Assembly: GCA_963777285.1 (NCBI GenBank) | Contig: CAVZPR010000001.1 | Coordinates: forward strand, 62,001 to 126,000 | Length of the DNA: 64,000 nucleotides | From: JAFARE01 sp963777285 | GTDB taxonomy: Bacteria; Chloroflexota; Dormibacteria; Aeolococcales; Aeolococcaceae | Reading direction: 5' to 3' | Shown: piece after piece, positions 16,896-26,096 of the stretch | How the letters are laid out: each line of letters starts with the position of its first letter | Numbering within the stretch: the stretch's first letter is position 1 | Notes under the pieces: model-generated | What the model was told of the DNA's origin: nothing | The model's database searches: none | What the model saw: only the letters and a program-made list of their open reading frames with translations | Program-made: the position numbers and the translations under genes

Positions 16896-17990
16896 ATGAC
16901 ACAGACCGTGGAACCTGTGGCCGTCCCCCAGCGAGAGCTGGATCCCGCGAAGCTGGAGCAGTTCGTGTTCCGCGCTGTGGGAGAGGTCGGCGCCACGCTC
17001 AACACCGCGCTCGTCGTGATGGGCGACCGGCTCGGGCTGTACCGGGCGCTGGCCGGCGCGGGTGCGCTGAGCTCGGCTGAGGTCGCGGAGCGCGCCGGCG
17101 TCTCGGAACGCTACGTTCGCGAGTGGCTCAACGCGCAGGCCGCCGGCGGATACGTGGAGTACGACGCGGAGTCCGGGCGGTACACGCTGCCACCGGAGCA
17201 GGCGCTCGCGCTCACCGACAGTGACAGCCCAGCGTACCTCCCCGGCTTCTTCCAGATCGCGCTGGGTACCGTGCACGATTCGCCGGACATCGTCGAGGCG
17301 GCGCGTACCGGGGCCGGCATCGGCTGGCACGCGCACGTGCACGATGTGCACGAGGGCTGCGAGCGGTTCTTCCGTCCCGGATACCATGCCAACCTGCTTT
17401 CAGCATGGCTCCCGGCTCTCGACGGTGTCGTCGCGAAGCTCGAGCGAGGCGGCAAGGTGGCCGACGTCGGTTGCGGGCACGGTGCGTCCACCATCCTCAT
17501 GGCTGACGCGTACCCGCGGTCGTCCTTCGTGGGGTCGGACTACCACCGGGACTCGATCCAGACGGCGCAGGAGCGCGCACAGGCCGCGGGCGTCAGTGAG
17601 CGCGCCACGTTCGAAGTCGCGACTGCCGCGAGCTTCAGCGGCGCCGGCTACGACCTCGTGACCATGTTCGACTGCCTGCACGACATGGGTGACCCCGTCG
17701 GTGCGGCGCGTCACGTTCGCGAGGCGATCGCGCCCGACGGCACCTGGATGATCGTCGAGCCTGCTGCCGGTGACCGCGTCGAGGACAACCTCAATCCGAT
17801 CGGCCGGGCGTACTACGGCTTCTCGACGCTGCTGTGCACGCCGGCGTCGCTCTCGCAGGATGTGGGACTGGCGCTCGGCGCGCAGGCGGGTGAGGCGCGG
17901 ATCCGTGATGTGGTCACCGCGGGCGGCTTCACACGGTTCCGGCGGGCCGCCGAGACACCGTTCAACATCGTGTACGAGGCGCGCCCCTGA
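16896..17990 (+). CDS. SAM-dependent methyltransferase with winged-helix N-terminus (Rv2258c-like)
   Basis: The 364-aa protein begins at an ATG preceded by GGAGG. Residues about 50-105 form a winged helix (LSSAEVAERAGVSERYVREWL). The Rossmann core has VADVGCGHGAS (188-198, SAM motif I), FVGSDYHRDSI (motif II acidic) and DLVTMFDCLHDMGDP (motif IV). This layout matches the Rv2258c family and O-methyltransferase-type class I enzymes. The substrate is unknown. It faces the LAL regulator and is closed by a strong hairpin terminator. Confidence 0.87.
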   Translation: MTQTVEPVAVPQRELDPAKLEQFVFRAVGEVGATLNTALVVMGDRLGLYRALAGAGALSSAEVAERAGVSERYVREWLNAQAAGGYVEYDAESGRYTLPPEQALALTDSDSPAYLPGFFQIALGTVHDSPDIVEAARTGAGIGWHAHVHDVHEGCERFFRPGYHANLLSAWLPALDGVVAKLERGGKVADVGCGHGASTILMADAYPRSSFVGSDYHRDSIQTAQERAQAAGVSERATFEVATAASFSGAGYDLVTMFDCLHDMGDPVGAARHVREAIAPDGTWMIVEPAAGDRVEDNLNPIGRAYYGFSTLLCTPASLSQDVGLALGAQAGEARIRDVVTAGGFTRFRRAAETPFNIVYEARP

Positions 17991-18015
17991 CGTTCACAGG
18001 GGGCCCGCAACTCTT

Positions 18016-18050
18016 GGTGGTGCGCCCGGTACCGATCCGGGCGCACCACC
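18016..18050 (+). terminator. Strong hairpin terminator after methyltransferase gene
   Basis: A perfect 14-bp stem (GGTGGTGCGCCCGG with its complement) encloses a 7-base loop, 26 nt after the methyltransferase stop. No U-tract follows, as is common in high-GC genomes. Confidence 0.75.
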
Positions 18051-18281
18051 GGTTGCATATCGCGGATCAGGCTGCCATCATCGCGTTCCTCACCGCCAAG
18101 GGCTGCGGCAGGGGCGCTGCCACACCCAGCGGCCGTGAGACTGGAACAGGAAGGGATATACGGGAAGGGCGATTCCTATGCACGCGGGGGTGCGGGGGGC
18201 GCTGTTCGTGCTGCTGTGCAGTGCAGCTGGCACGTCGGATGCGGGGGGCTGCTCTGAGCACGCCCGAGGGTCCCCACGGGA

Positions 18282-20135
18282 TTGACGCACTCGGGCGGGC
18301 GGGGGGGCTCGCGCTGGCGGGGTGGCAACAACCCCGGAGGAGACGCTTCCCCTGCGGCGCGCCTCGCCCTGGGGCAGGCCTACTCGTCCGCAAGCTCGCC
18401 ACATCTCGCGACTCCGAGCGCAGCCGTGGCGAATCGGGCGGGCCCGATTCCGGCTTGGCCCGCGCTTCGCCGCCCAGCGCGGCTGCCACTCGAGGAGCTG
18501 AAGGCGGGGCTCCTCGGTCTTGGGCGCGGGCTCCTCCACAGAATCTCGAGAGCTCGTGCCGACCTCGCGGTGTTGGTGCCCCTGCTCGCCGGCGTCGGAT
18601 TGGTGCAGGCGACGAACATGTTGCACTGGCCGGCTGTCAGCTTCGACGAGGGGACGTACACCGCCGACGCATGGGCGGTCCAGACACACGGTGCCCTGGG
18701 CTTCTACACGTACACGTACGGGCACCCACCGCTGGCGTGGATTCTCATGTCCGGTTGGACGTGGGCGGTCGGTCTGTTCGGCGGCTCGACCTACTCCGTC
18801 GACACAGAGCGTGGGCTCATGCTGGTGCTCACCCTGGTCAGCTGCTGGCTGGTGTACCTGCTGGCACGGCGCTTGCGCATGCGCCGGGCATTTGCGGCCG
18901 CCGCCGTGGTGCTTTTCGCGCTGTCACCGCTGGCGCTGTACTTCCATCGGCTGGTGCTCCTCGACAACCCAGCCGTTGCGTGGGTGCTGGCAGCGTTCGT
19001 GCTCGCTCTGTCACCACGCCGCAAGCTCTGGGCGTACGCGGCGAGCGGCGCCTGTTTTGCCGCGGGGGTGCTCTCCAAGGAGACGGTGTTCGTGCTCCTG
19101 CCCGCGCTTCTGCTGGCGGCCGCCCAGAACGCTGATCGGAGCACTCGCCGCTACGGCCTGACCTTGTTCATGTCGTTCTTCGGCGTGACGGTGCTCGTGT
19201 ATCCGCTGTATGCGCTGCTGAAAGGTGAGCTGCTTCCCGGACCGGGTCACGTGAGTTTGGTGGGGTCGATCCTGTATCAGCTGTACAACCGGCAGCCGAC
19301 AGGGAGCGTTCTCGACCCCACGAGCATCGCGCACGGAACGGTTGCCTTCTGGCTGCACCTGGATCCGTGGCTGCTGGTCACGGCACTCGTGCTGTCGCCC
19401 ATAGCCGTTGCCCGTCGCTCGACGCGCGCGGTGACGCTGGCGTTCCTCATCCAGGTCCTGATGGTCTTCCGATCAGGATACCTGCCCAACATGTACGTCA
19501 TCGCGCTGCTGCCGTTTGCTGCGCTTTTGGTGGCAGGAACCGCGGACGGCCTCTGGCGCAACCTGGTTGGCTGCTGGCGCTTGGTGAGGCGCGATCCACG
19601 CCTGCGCAGGCTGCTGGCCATGAAGGGGAGATGGCGGGCAGGGGGGACGCGCGTGTCCATCTTGTTGTCACCCGTGGGAGTTGCCGCCGCGGCACTCACC
19701 GTATGGCTGGCAAGCCCGGCCTGGATCCACAGCGCCAACCAAGCGACGACGGTGGCGGTCGATGGGCCACAACGCGCGGCCGAAGCCTGGCTCGTGGATC
19801 ACGTCGGCCACGACAAGCGGTTGATCGTCGGCGACGACTTCTTCTGGATCTATCTCATCGAGCACGGATTCAATTCCCAGCCCGTGTCAGGTGGCTTCTA
19901 CTCGCGCACCGTCGTCTCCTACTGGCCACTCGATTACGACCCTGGGGTTCAGCGGCTGTTCCCACAAGGATGGCGAGACTTTGACTACATCGTGTCGACG
20001 GAGGACATGCGGGTAACCACCGTCTACACCCCGAACACGGCTCTGGCTCTACAGCATTCACGTCTGGTTGTCAGCTTCGGTCAGGGCGCTGACCGCATCG
20101 AGATCCGCGCGATCACGAAGGGGATGAAAGGATGA
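18282..20135 (+). CDS. GT39/ArnT-like membrane glycosyltransferase
   Basis: A 617-aa protein. After a basic N-terminus come about ten hydrophobic helices. The first periplasmic loop holds SFDEGTYTADAW (about residue 121), the D-E pair that defines GT-C enzymes of the PMT/ArnT type using polyprenyl-phosphate sugars. Later YGHPPLAW and LYFHRLVLLDNPA fit the same family. The C-terminal about 120 residues are an extracytoplasmic domain. It would transfer a sugar from a lipid carrier at the outer face of the membrane. The TTG at 18282 is a poor start; the real one may lie downstream before RADLAVLVPLLAG. It opens the 13-kb operon and overlaps the next gene by 4 nt. Confidence 0.8.
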   Translation: MTHSGGRGGSRWRGGNNPGGDASPAARLALGQAYSSASSPHLATPSAAVANRAGPIPAWPALRRPARLPLEELKAGLLGLGRGLLHRISRARADLAVLVPLLAGVGLVQATNMLHWPAVSFDEGTYTADAWAVQTHGALGFYTYTYGHPPLAWILMSGWTWAVGLFGGSTYSVDTERGLMLVLTLVSCWLVYLLARRLRMRRAFAAAAVVLFALSPLALYFHRLVLLDNPAVAWVLAAFVLALSPRRKLWAYAASGACFAAGVLSKETVFVLLPALLLAAAQNADRSTRRYGLTLFMSFFGVTVLVYPLYALLKGELLPGPGHVSLVGSILYQLYNRQPTGSVLDPTSIAHGTVAFWLHLDPWLLVTALVLSPIAVARRSTRAVTLAFLIQVLMVFRSGYLPNMYVIALLPFAALLVAGTADGLWRNLVGCWRLVRRDPRLRRLLAMKGRWRAGGTRVSILLSPVGVAAAALTVWLASPAWIHSANQATTVAVDGPQRAAEAWLVDHVGHDKRLIVGDDFFWIYLIEHGFNSQPVSGGFYSRTVVSYWPLDYDPGVQRLFPQGWRDFDYIVSTEDMRVTTVYTPNTALALQHSRLVVSFGQGADRIEIRAITKGMKG

Positions 20136-22402
20136 TGACCCTGCTCTACGTTCTGTACGCCGTTGCTTCACTCACGCTGGGCGCGGTTGCATGGACGAGC
20201 CTGGTCTGGATGCTGGATGCCTGGCGGACGCCAAGATCCCTGGAGGGGACGCGCCTCAAGGCTGCTGACGTCGAGCCGCGGCATTCCTTCTCCCTCATAG
20301 TGCCGGCGCGGCACGAGGATCGAGTGCTCGAAGCAACGCTGACGCGGCTTGTTGCATCCGACCACCCGGCCTTCGACGTGGTCGTCGTCGTCGGCGACGA
20401 CGACCCGGAGACGCGCCGCGTCGCCAAGCGCGTGGCCCGTCGGTCCCCGGGAATGATCAAGATCGTGACCGACCGCAACGCGTCGAAGAACAAGCCCAAG
20501 GCGCTGAACAGCGCGCTTCGCCGTTGCACCGGCGACATCGTCGGCGTGTTCGACGCCGAGGATGTCGTCCATCCGGCGCTGCTGCGCCGGATCGACCAGT
20601 GTTTCCAGCGGACCGGAGCGGATGTGGTCCAGTCCGGGGTCCAGCTGATGAACTTCAGCTCGAGCTGGCTTGCGGTGCGGAGCGCGCTCGAGTACTACTT
20701 CTGGTTCCGCAGCCGGTTGCACTTCCACGCGCGGCAGGGTTTCATCCCGCTCGGAGGGAACACCGTCTTCGCGCGCACGGAGCTCATTCGTCAGGCCGGC
20801 GGCTGGGACCCCGACTGCCTCGCCGAAGACTGCGAGTTGGGTGTGCGCCTGAGCACGCTCGATGCACACACCGTTGTGGTCTATGAGCCGGCGCTGGTGA
20901 CTCGCGAGGAGAGTCCTGCAACGCTTCGTGCGTTCGTGCGACAGCGCACGCGCTGGAACCAGGGATACCTGCAGACCCTGGCGAAAGGCTACTGGCGGAG
21001 CTTGCCGACGCGCCGGCGGCTGCTTGGGATGTACACGCTGGCGATGCCGTACCTCATGGCGCTCATGTGGCTGCTGTTCCCGGTGGCAATCGCGACAACC
21101 CTCCTCCTGAAAGCGCCGATACCCGTAACGCTGCTGACGTTTCTGCCGCTGCTGCCGACTCTGTCCATCCTGGCTGTCGAGGTGACAGGTCTCGGGGAGT
21201 TCGCCCGCGCGTACGAGGCACGAGCATCGCTTCGAGACTATGTGCGTCTCGTGCTCGGGCTGGTGCCCTATCAGATGGTGCTCGCGTTTGCAGCGTTGCG
21301 AGCCGGCATCCGAGAAGCATTGGGTTCTCGAGGCTGGGAGAAGACCGCCCACTTCGGATTGCACTTCGCGCAGGTGCGGGATGCAGTCCCGGCGGCGGTT
21401 GGATCCCTCCATCGGGTGGCCGCCGAGCACGGCCTCAGCATCGACGCGGGTGCACGGGCTCTGGGCTTCCGGAGGCGGCGCGCAAGTGCTGCGGGGGCGA
21501 TTGGTGCGTGCGTGTTGGCGGGCATCGCCATTGTGGTTCTGCCCTTCTTCATAACGCACCTGACTCAGAACCGGGCCGCCGCCGCCGGTTCAGCGACGGG
21601 CCCTGCACGTGTGCAACCCCCGATGTCCCTGCCGTGGTTGCCATCCCACTCCGCACCGCCGGGTCCCGTCGACGGCAACCCCGGGGGCGGAACAAACGGA
21701 AGCAGGGCTCAGGCCGGGCCCGCCGTTCCTGCCGGTAGCAGTTGGGCACCGTTCTGGCCACTCTCGACTCCCGGCCCGGTCCTGACGCCGACGCCGACCC
21801 TGCCGGTGCCGACGCCGAGCCTGCCGCTGCCGACGCCGAAGCTGCCGGTGCCGACGCCGAGCCTGCCGCTGCCGACGCCGAGCCTGCCGCTGCCGACGCC
21901 GAGCCTGCCGCTGCCGACGCCGAGCCTGCCGGTGCCGACGCCGAGCCTGCCGGTGCCGACGCCGAGCCTGCCGCTGCCGACGCCGAGCCTGCCGCTGCCG
22001 ACGCCGAGCCTGCCGCTGCCGACGCCGAGCCTGCCGCTGCCGACGCCGAGCCTGCCGCTGCCGACGCCGAGCCTGCCGGTGCCGACGCCGAGCCTGCCGC
22101 TGCCGACGCCCAGCCTGCCGGTGCCGACCCCGAGCCTGCCGCTGCCGACGCCCAGCTTGCCGGTGCCGACGCCGAGCCTGCCGGTGCCGACCCCGAGCCT
22201 GCCGGTGCCGACCCCGAGCTTGCCGGTGCCGACGCCGAGCCTGCCGGTGCCGACCCCGAGCCTGCCGGTGCCGACGCCGAGCGCGCCGTTGCCGGCGGCG
22301 CCCAAAGCGCCGTTGCCCAAGCCCACTCTGGCGCCTTCAACGCCGGGTCTCACCGTCCCCAAGCACCACGTGCCGGCGCCGACGCCGAGCCTGCCGGGCT
22401 AG
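20132..22402 (+). CDS. Processive family 2 glycosyltransferase with proline-rich repeat tail
   Basis: A 756-aa protein. Helix 1 (residues 3-25) is followed by a cytosolic GT2 domain: VFDAEDVVHP (about 140, metal-binding acid), AEDCELGVRL (about 232) and QRTRWNQGY (about 271), the D,D,D,QxxRW set of processive enzymes such as BcsA, although QRTRW here ends in NQG. Four or more helices follow, then a helix near 455-477. The tail is a Pro/Thr/Ser/Leu-rich segment with 24 tandem 7-residue units (553-720), predicted to be outside the membrane. It is coupled to the GT39 gene by ATGA. It probably polymerises or extends a surface glycan. Confidence 0.85.
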   Translation: MMTLLYVLYAVASLTLGAVAWTSLVWMLDAWRTPRSLEGTRLKAADVEPRHSFSLIVPARHEDRVLEATLTRLVASDHPAFDVVVVVGDDDPETRRVAKRVARRSPGMIKIVTDRNASKNKPKALNSALRRCTGDIVGVFDAEDVVHPALLRRIDQCFQRTGADVVQSGVQLMNFSSSWLAVRSALEYYFWFRSRLHFHARQGFIPLGGNTVFARTELIRQAGGWDPDCLAEDCELGVRLSTLDAHTVVVYEPALVTREESPATLRAFVRQRTRWNQGYLQTLAKGYWRSLPTRRRLLGMYTLAMPYLMALMWLLFPVAIATTLLLKAPIPVTLLTFLPLLPTLSILAVEVTGLGEFARAYEARASLRDYVRLVLGLVPYQMVLAFAALRAGIREALGSRGWEKTAHFGLHFAQVRDAVPAAVGSLHRVAAEHGLSIDAGARALGFRRRRASAAGAIGACVLAGIAIVVLPFFITHLTQNRAAAAGSATGPARVQPPMSLPWLPSHSAPPGPVDGNPGGGTNGSRAQAGPAVPAGSSWAPFWPLSTPGPVLTPTPTLPVPTPSLPLPTPKLPVPTPSLPLPTPSLPLPTPSLPLPTPSLPVPTPSLPVPTPSLPLPTPSLPLPTPSLPLPTPSLPLPTPSLPLPTPSLPVPTPSLPLPTPSLPVPTPSLPLPTPSLPVPTPSLPVPTPSLPVPTPSLPVPTPSLPVPTPSLPVPTPSAPLPAAPKAPLPKPTLAPSTPGLTVPKHHVPAPTPSLPG
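21788..22291 (+). repeat. 24-unit, 21-bp coding minisatellite
   Basis: Twenty-four head-to-tail 21-bp units encode the heptad P-T-P-S-L-P-L/V. Units 1, 3 and 24 deviate (PTPTLPV, PTPKLPV, PTPSAPL); the rest differ mainly in the last codon (CTG or GTG) and in CCG/CCC wobble. All units are in frame with the GT2 gene. The repeat has no stop codon in other frames either, which creates long false open frames on both strands. Confidence 0.95.
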
Positions 22403-22412
22403 AAGGCGGGCT

Positions 22413-23876
22413 GTGAAAGCGATGGATCTGCATCTGACTGCGGCCGTGGGTGCCTCCGCCGGGGCGGTTGAGCCGAGCGCGCCCACCGGTGCCGACACCG
22501 TGGCGGTCACGGGTCGCCGCCAAGATGAATGGGGCGGCTCGGGGTTGGCCTGCAGCGTCGGCATCATGGCCTTCAACGAGGAGGACAACATTGCCGACGC
22601 GATCCATACCATCCTCACGCAGCAGCCGGAATGCGGAACGATCACGGAGCTCATCGTTGTCGCCAGTGGTTGCACCGATCGCACTGCGGAGATCGTGACG
22701 GGCATCGCTCGGAAGGAGCCGCGGGTGCGCCTGATCGTGCAGGAGCGACGGGAGGGGAAGGCTGCGGCCATCAACCTGTTCATCGACGCGGCACAATCGC
22801 CGGTCCTGCTGATGACGGGTGCCGATGTGCTGGTGAAGGACGGAACCGTGGACGCGCTGCTGCGGCGCTTCACAGAGCCGGACGTGGGCATGGTCGGAGG
22901 GCATCCGATCCCTGTCAACGACGAGAGCACGTTCCTTGGCTACGCGGTTCATCTGCTGTGGCGCCTCCATGATCGGCTCGCGCGCGAAGCTCCCAAGCTC
23001 GGCGAGATCGTGGCCTTCCGCAATGTCGTACCGCACATCCCGATGGATACCGCCGTGGATGAGATTTCCATCCAAGCGCTGGTTGCCCAGCTGGGATACA
23101 AGACGGTGTACGAGCCACAGGCGATCGTGTACAACCGCGGACCTGCAACGGTGGCCGATTTCCTGCGCCAGCGGCGGCGGATCTACGCCGGGCACCTGCG
23201 GGTTCGCCACCAGCAGCGATATGCGGCGACGACGATGAGCGTGCGTCGCATCGTCCGAACGCTGCGGGGTTCAGGAGCCTTCAGCTCGGTGCGCGCAACT
23301 CTCTGGACGATGTGCACGATCGCGCTCGAGGCCGTCGCCCGCGCACTGGGTCACGTCGAGCACATGAGGCGTCAGACGCACCACGTGTGGCGGCCGGTGA
23401 CCACAACCAAGCGCTACATCGCAGAGGGTGTCAACGGCCAGAGCCAGCCGAGCGTGCTTGTGTTCCACATCGTCAATTTTCACCGCCAGCAGCTCGAGCT
23501 CGGCGCCCGTGCAGCCCGGCAGTTGACGCAGGGCGTCCTGGCCTACATCCAGCGGTGCCTCGGTTCGTCCTCCAGCGTGTCCGCGCAGAAGAACGGCACG
23601 ATCATCGCCATCCTCCCGGCAGAGCGTGAAGAAGCTGAGCGAGTAGCAGGACAGATCGTGCAGGGGCTCGAGGAGAAGCCGTTGGACTGCAATGCGCAGG
23701 GAGAGGGCGTATTGATCCAGCTGGCCTGCGGCATCATTGCCTTCTCGACGGCGGGGCAGGCAGTGGCGAGGTCGATCTCGCACGTCGCCGCCGGCGCCGA
23801 TCGCCAGAGCCGCTCGCACGGAGGTCGCCGCGCCGGACGCGGTGAAATGAACCCCGCGATGGTGAAGGAGAACTGA
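22413..23876 (+). CDS. Family 2 glycosyltransferase fused to a degenerate GGDEF-like domain
   Basis: A 487-aa protein from the GTG at 22413, 10 nt after the previous stop. Residues 45-290 form a GT2 domain: SVGIMAFNEEDNIADAI, a ELIVVASGCTDRTAEI strand, LLMTGADVLVKDGTVD and a RQRRRIYAGH segment (a QxxRR-type site). Residues about 350-465 look like a diguanylate-cyclase fold (VLVFHIVNFHRQQLELGARA, then IIAILPAEREEAERVAGQIV and LIQLACGIIAFS), but the GGDEF signature is replaced by QKNGT, so it should not make c-di-GMP; it may bind a nucleotide or a partner. Domain 2 is assigned from pattern alone. Confidence 0.75.
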   Translation: MKAMDLHLTAAVGASAGAVEPSAPTGADTVAVTGRRQDEWGGSGLACSVGIMAFNEEDNIADAIHTILTQQPECGTITELIVVASGCTDRTAEIVTGIARKEPRVRLIVQERREGKAAAINLFIDAAQSPVLLMTGADVLVKDGTVDALLRRFTEPDVGMVGGHPIPVNDESTFLGYAVHLLWRLHDRLAREAPKLGEIVAFRNVVPHIPMDTAVDEISIQALVAQLGYKTVYEPQAIVYNRGPATVADFLRQRRRIYAGHLRVRHQQRYAATTMSVRRIVRTLRGSGAFSSVRATLWTMCTIALEAVARALGHVEHMRRQTHHVWRPVTTTKRYIAEGVNGQSQPSVLVFHIVNFHRQQLELGARAARQLTQGVLAYIQRCLGSSSSVSAQKNGTIIAILPAEREEAERVAGQIVQGLEEKPLDCNAQGEGVLIQLACGIIAFSTAGQAVARSISHVAAGADRQSRSHGGRRAGRGEMNPAMVKEN

Positions 23877-23881
23877 CAGCC

Positions 23882-25024
23882 ATGGGCATGATGCAGGTGA
23901 TACCCAAGATCCCGATGCTCAAGGCGTCCTACGTGACGGGTCGCGTGTTGACGCTTCCGGTCAACATCACCGTGAGCGTCAGCTATCGCTGCAACTCGCG
24001 ATGCAAGACCTGCAACGTCTGGCTTCTCCCCAATGACGACCTCACGCTCGCGGAATGGGATCGCGTTTTCGAGTCGCTGGGCACGGCCCCATACTGGTTC
24101 ACGTTCAGCGGGGGTGAGCCGACCCTCCGCAGCGATCTGCCGGACATGGTGGAGAGCGCGTACCGCCACTGCCGGCCGGGACAGATCAACATCCCGACCA
24201 ACGGGATCCAGGACAAGGTCATTCCGGCTCGCATCGAGCGGGTGCTCCAGGTCGCGCCCGAGGCGGACGTGATCATCAACCTGTCTTTGGACGGCGTGGG
24301 CCTGAAGCACAATGAGATCCGCGGCGTTCGCAACAACTGGTCGCGGGCCATGAGCACGTATGCCAGCCTCAAGGAGCTGAAGCGGCGGTACCGGAACCTC
24401 ACGCTGGGTGTGCACACGGTCATATCCAACTTCAACGTCGATTCGTTTCCTGAGCTCTGCGAGGTCGTTCATCGTGACCTCAAGCCGGATTCGTTCATCA
24501 CGGAGATCGCGGAGGAGCGGGTGGAGCTCGACACAGTCGGTCTCGGCATAACTCCCACGGTGGAGCGATACGAAGTCGCCATCGACACGCTTCTCGAAAG
24601 CCTGCGCGACAGGCAGCTCACGGGCGTCGCAGAGGTGACGCAGTCCTTTCGGCGCCGCTACTACGAGATCGTCAAGCGCACGTTGCGCGAGCAGCGCCAG
24701 GTCATTCCGTGCATGGCGGGGGTCGCCTCAGCCCAGATCGCCCCCAACGGTGACGTCTGGACGTGCTGCGTGCGCGCCGAGTCGATGGGCAACCTGCGCG
24801 AGCACGATTACGACTTCGGCGCCGTATGGCGCACCGGGAAGGCGAGAGAGCTGCGCCGCAGCATCAAAGCAGGTGAGTGCTACTGCCCCCTGGCCAACGC
24901 CGCCTACACCAACATGCTGCTGCACGAGCCGACGGTGACCAAGGTCGCTGCAGAGGTGACCCGCGCACGTGTGAAATCTCGCTTCGCGAAACCCCCGGTA
25001 CCGGTGCCCGAGGCTTCAGCGTGA
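23882..25024 (+). CDS. Radical SAM protein with SPASM-like C-terminal cysteines
   Basis: The 380-aa protein has CNSRCKTC (C37, C41, C44; CxxxCxxC) for the radical SAM 4Fe-4S cluster, FTFSGGEPTLR (SAM-binding GGEP) and NIPTNGIQ. The C-terminus carries further cysteines (PCMAGV, TCCVRA, GECYCPL) arranged like a SPASM/Twitch auxiliary cluster. It would start radical chemistry on a substrate made by the surrounding operon. SPASM enzymes act on peptides or on sugar and lipid substrates, so the reaction cannot be named. It lies 5 nt after the GT2-GGDEF gene and overlaps the next gene by GTGA. Confidence 0.88.
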   Translation: MGMMQVIPKIPMLKASYVTGRVLTLPVNITVSVSYRCNSRCKTCNVWLLPNDDLTLAEWDRVFESLGTAPYWFTFSGGEPTLRSDLPDMVESAYRHCRPGQINIPTNGIQDKVIPARIERVLQVAPEADVIINLSLDGVGLKHNEIRGVRNNWSRAMSTYASLKELKRRYRNLTLGVHTVISNFNVDSFPELCEVVHRDLKPDSFITEIAEERVELDTVGLGITPTVERYEVAIDTLLESLRDRQLTGVAEVTQSFRRRYYEIVKRTLREQRQVIPCMAGVASAQIAPNGDVWTCCVRAESMGNLREHDYDFGAVWRTGKARELRRSIKAGECYCPLANAAYTNMLLHEPTVTKVAAEVTRARVKSRFAKPPVPVPEASA

Positions 25025-26076
25025 GCTCTGCATCTGGGCTATCGCTCCAGCGCCAGCAGGGTGCTGGTTTGACCCTCGTCACCGGCGCCACCGGCTTTCT
25101 CGGCGGGCGTCTGGTGCAGCGCCTGCTCAGCGACGGGACGCGGGTGCGCGTGCTTGTTCGATCGGCCGCCCGTGCCCGGCCGCTGGCCGAGCGGGGAGCC
25201 GAGCTCGTCGTCGGCGACATCGAAGACGAGGCGGCCGTGCTGACTGCGCTCCGTGGGGTGCAGCGCGTCTACCACCTCGCCGGCAAGCTGTTGATCCCCG
25301 GCGTGCCGGATGACGAGTACCGCAGAACGCACGTGGCGGGGACGCGTTCCTTGCTGGCCGGGATCCGGAGAGAAGCCGGCGTGCGCCGCCTCGTGCACTG
25401 CAGCACGACCGGTGTCCTGGGCGTGACCGGAGATGAACCGGCTGACGAGGACGCGCCGCTGCGACCCACCAACGTCTATGAAGCGACAAAGGCCGAGGCC
25501 GAGTTGTGCGTCCGCGAGGCGATGCGCTCTGGTCTCCCGGCGGTCATCGTCCGTCCCGGGCTGGTGTACGGCCCTGGCGACATGCATCTGCTGGGACTCT
25601 TTCGCACTGTGCTCAAGAGACGCTTCCGGCCCATCGGCGCGAAGCAGGTCTGGTTCCAACCGATCTACATCGACGACATGGCCGACGCGCTGCTTCGCTG
25701 TGGATCGTCGTCGGCGGCGATCGGGGAGTGCTTTCACGTTGCCGGACCCCGGAGTGTGTCGCTCGGGGAACTTGCCGCGGCGATAGCTGAGGCTGAGGGC
25801 ACCAGCCTCCCCCCTGGCACCATCCCGCTCGCCGCCGCGCGCGCACTCGCGGTGGTCGGCGACCTGCTGCCGGCACCGCTGCGTCGCGCGGCGCCGTTGA
25901 CACGAAGCCGTCTGATGTTCCTGACCAACAGCCGCAGCTACGACGTGACCAAGGCGCGCCGTGTCCTGGGGTTTGTGGCAACCACGGATCTGGCGACAGG
26001 GGTGGAACGAACCGTTGCGTGGTACCGCGAGCATGGCCACCTTCCCGCGGGCGCCATGGCGGCCGTCGCGGCGTGA
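25021..26076 (+). CDS. NAD-dependent epimerase/dehydratase (extended SDR) 1
   Basis: A 351-aa protein from a GTG overlapping the radical SAM stop. It shows TLVTGATGFLGGRLVQRL (Rossmann GxxGxxG), VVGDIED, YHLAGK, the catalytic S-T...YEATKAEAE (YxxxK) and VIVRPGLVYGPGD. This is the extended SDR family that includes 3-beta-HSD-like and dihydroflavonol-reductase-like enzymes acting on sugars, sterols or isoprenoids. Three close paralogs follow in the same operon. The substrate is undefined. Confidence 0.87.
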   Translation: MSSASGLSLQRQQGAGLTLVTGATGFLGGRLVQRLLSDGTRVRVLVRSAARARPLAERGAELVVGDIEDEAAVLTALRGVQRVYHLAGKLLIPGVPDDEYRRTHVAGTRSLLAGIRREAGVRRLVHCSTTGVLGVTGDEPADEDAPLRPTNVYEATKAEAELCVREAMRSGLPAVIVRPGLVYGPGDMHLLGLFRTVLKRRFRPIGAKQVWFQPIYIDDMADALLRCGSSSAAIGECFHVAGPRSVSLGELAAAIAEAEGTSLPPGTIPLAAARALAVVGDLLPAPLRRAAPLTRSRLMFLTNSRSYDVTKARRVLGFVATTDLATGVERTVAWYREHGHLPAGAMAAVAA

Positions 26077-26096
26077 GCGGCTGACCGGGACACGCC

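Noticed and set aside
21788..22291. A CRISPR array, suggested by regular short repeats
   Set aside because: Units are contiguous with no spacers, in frame, and no cas gene is present.
21549..22416. Long open frames on the opposite strand and in a second forward frame over the 21-bp repeats (Gly/Val-rich, Ala/Asp/Glu-rich)
   Set aside because: They exist only because the 21-bp unit has no stop codon in any frame. The GT2 frame is the only one that continues a known domain.
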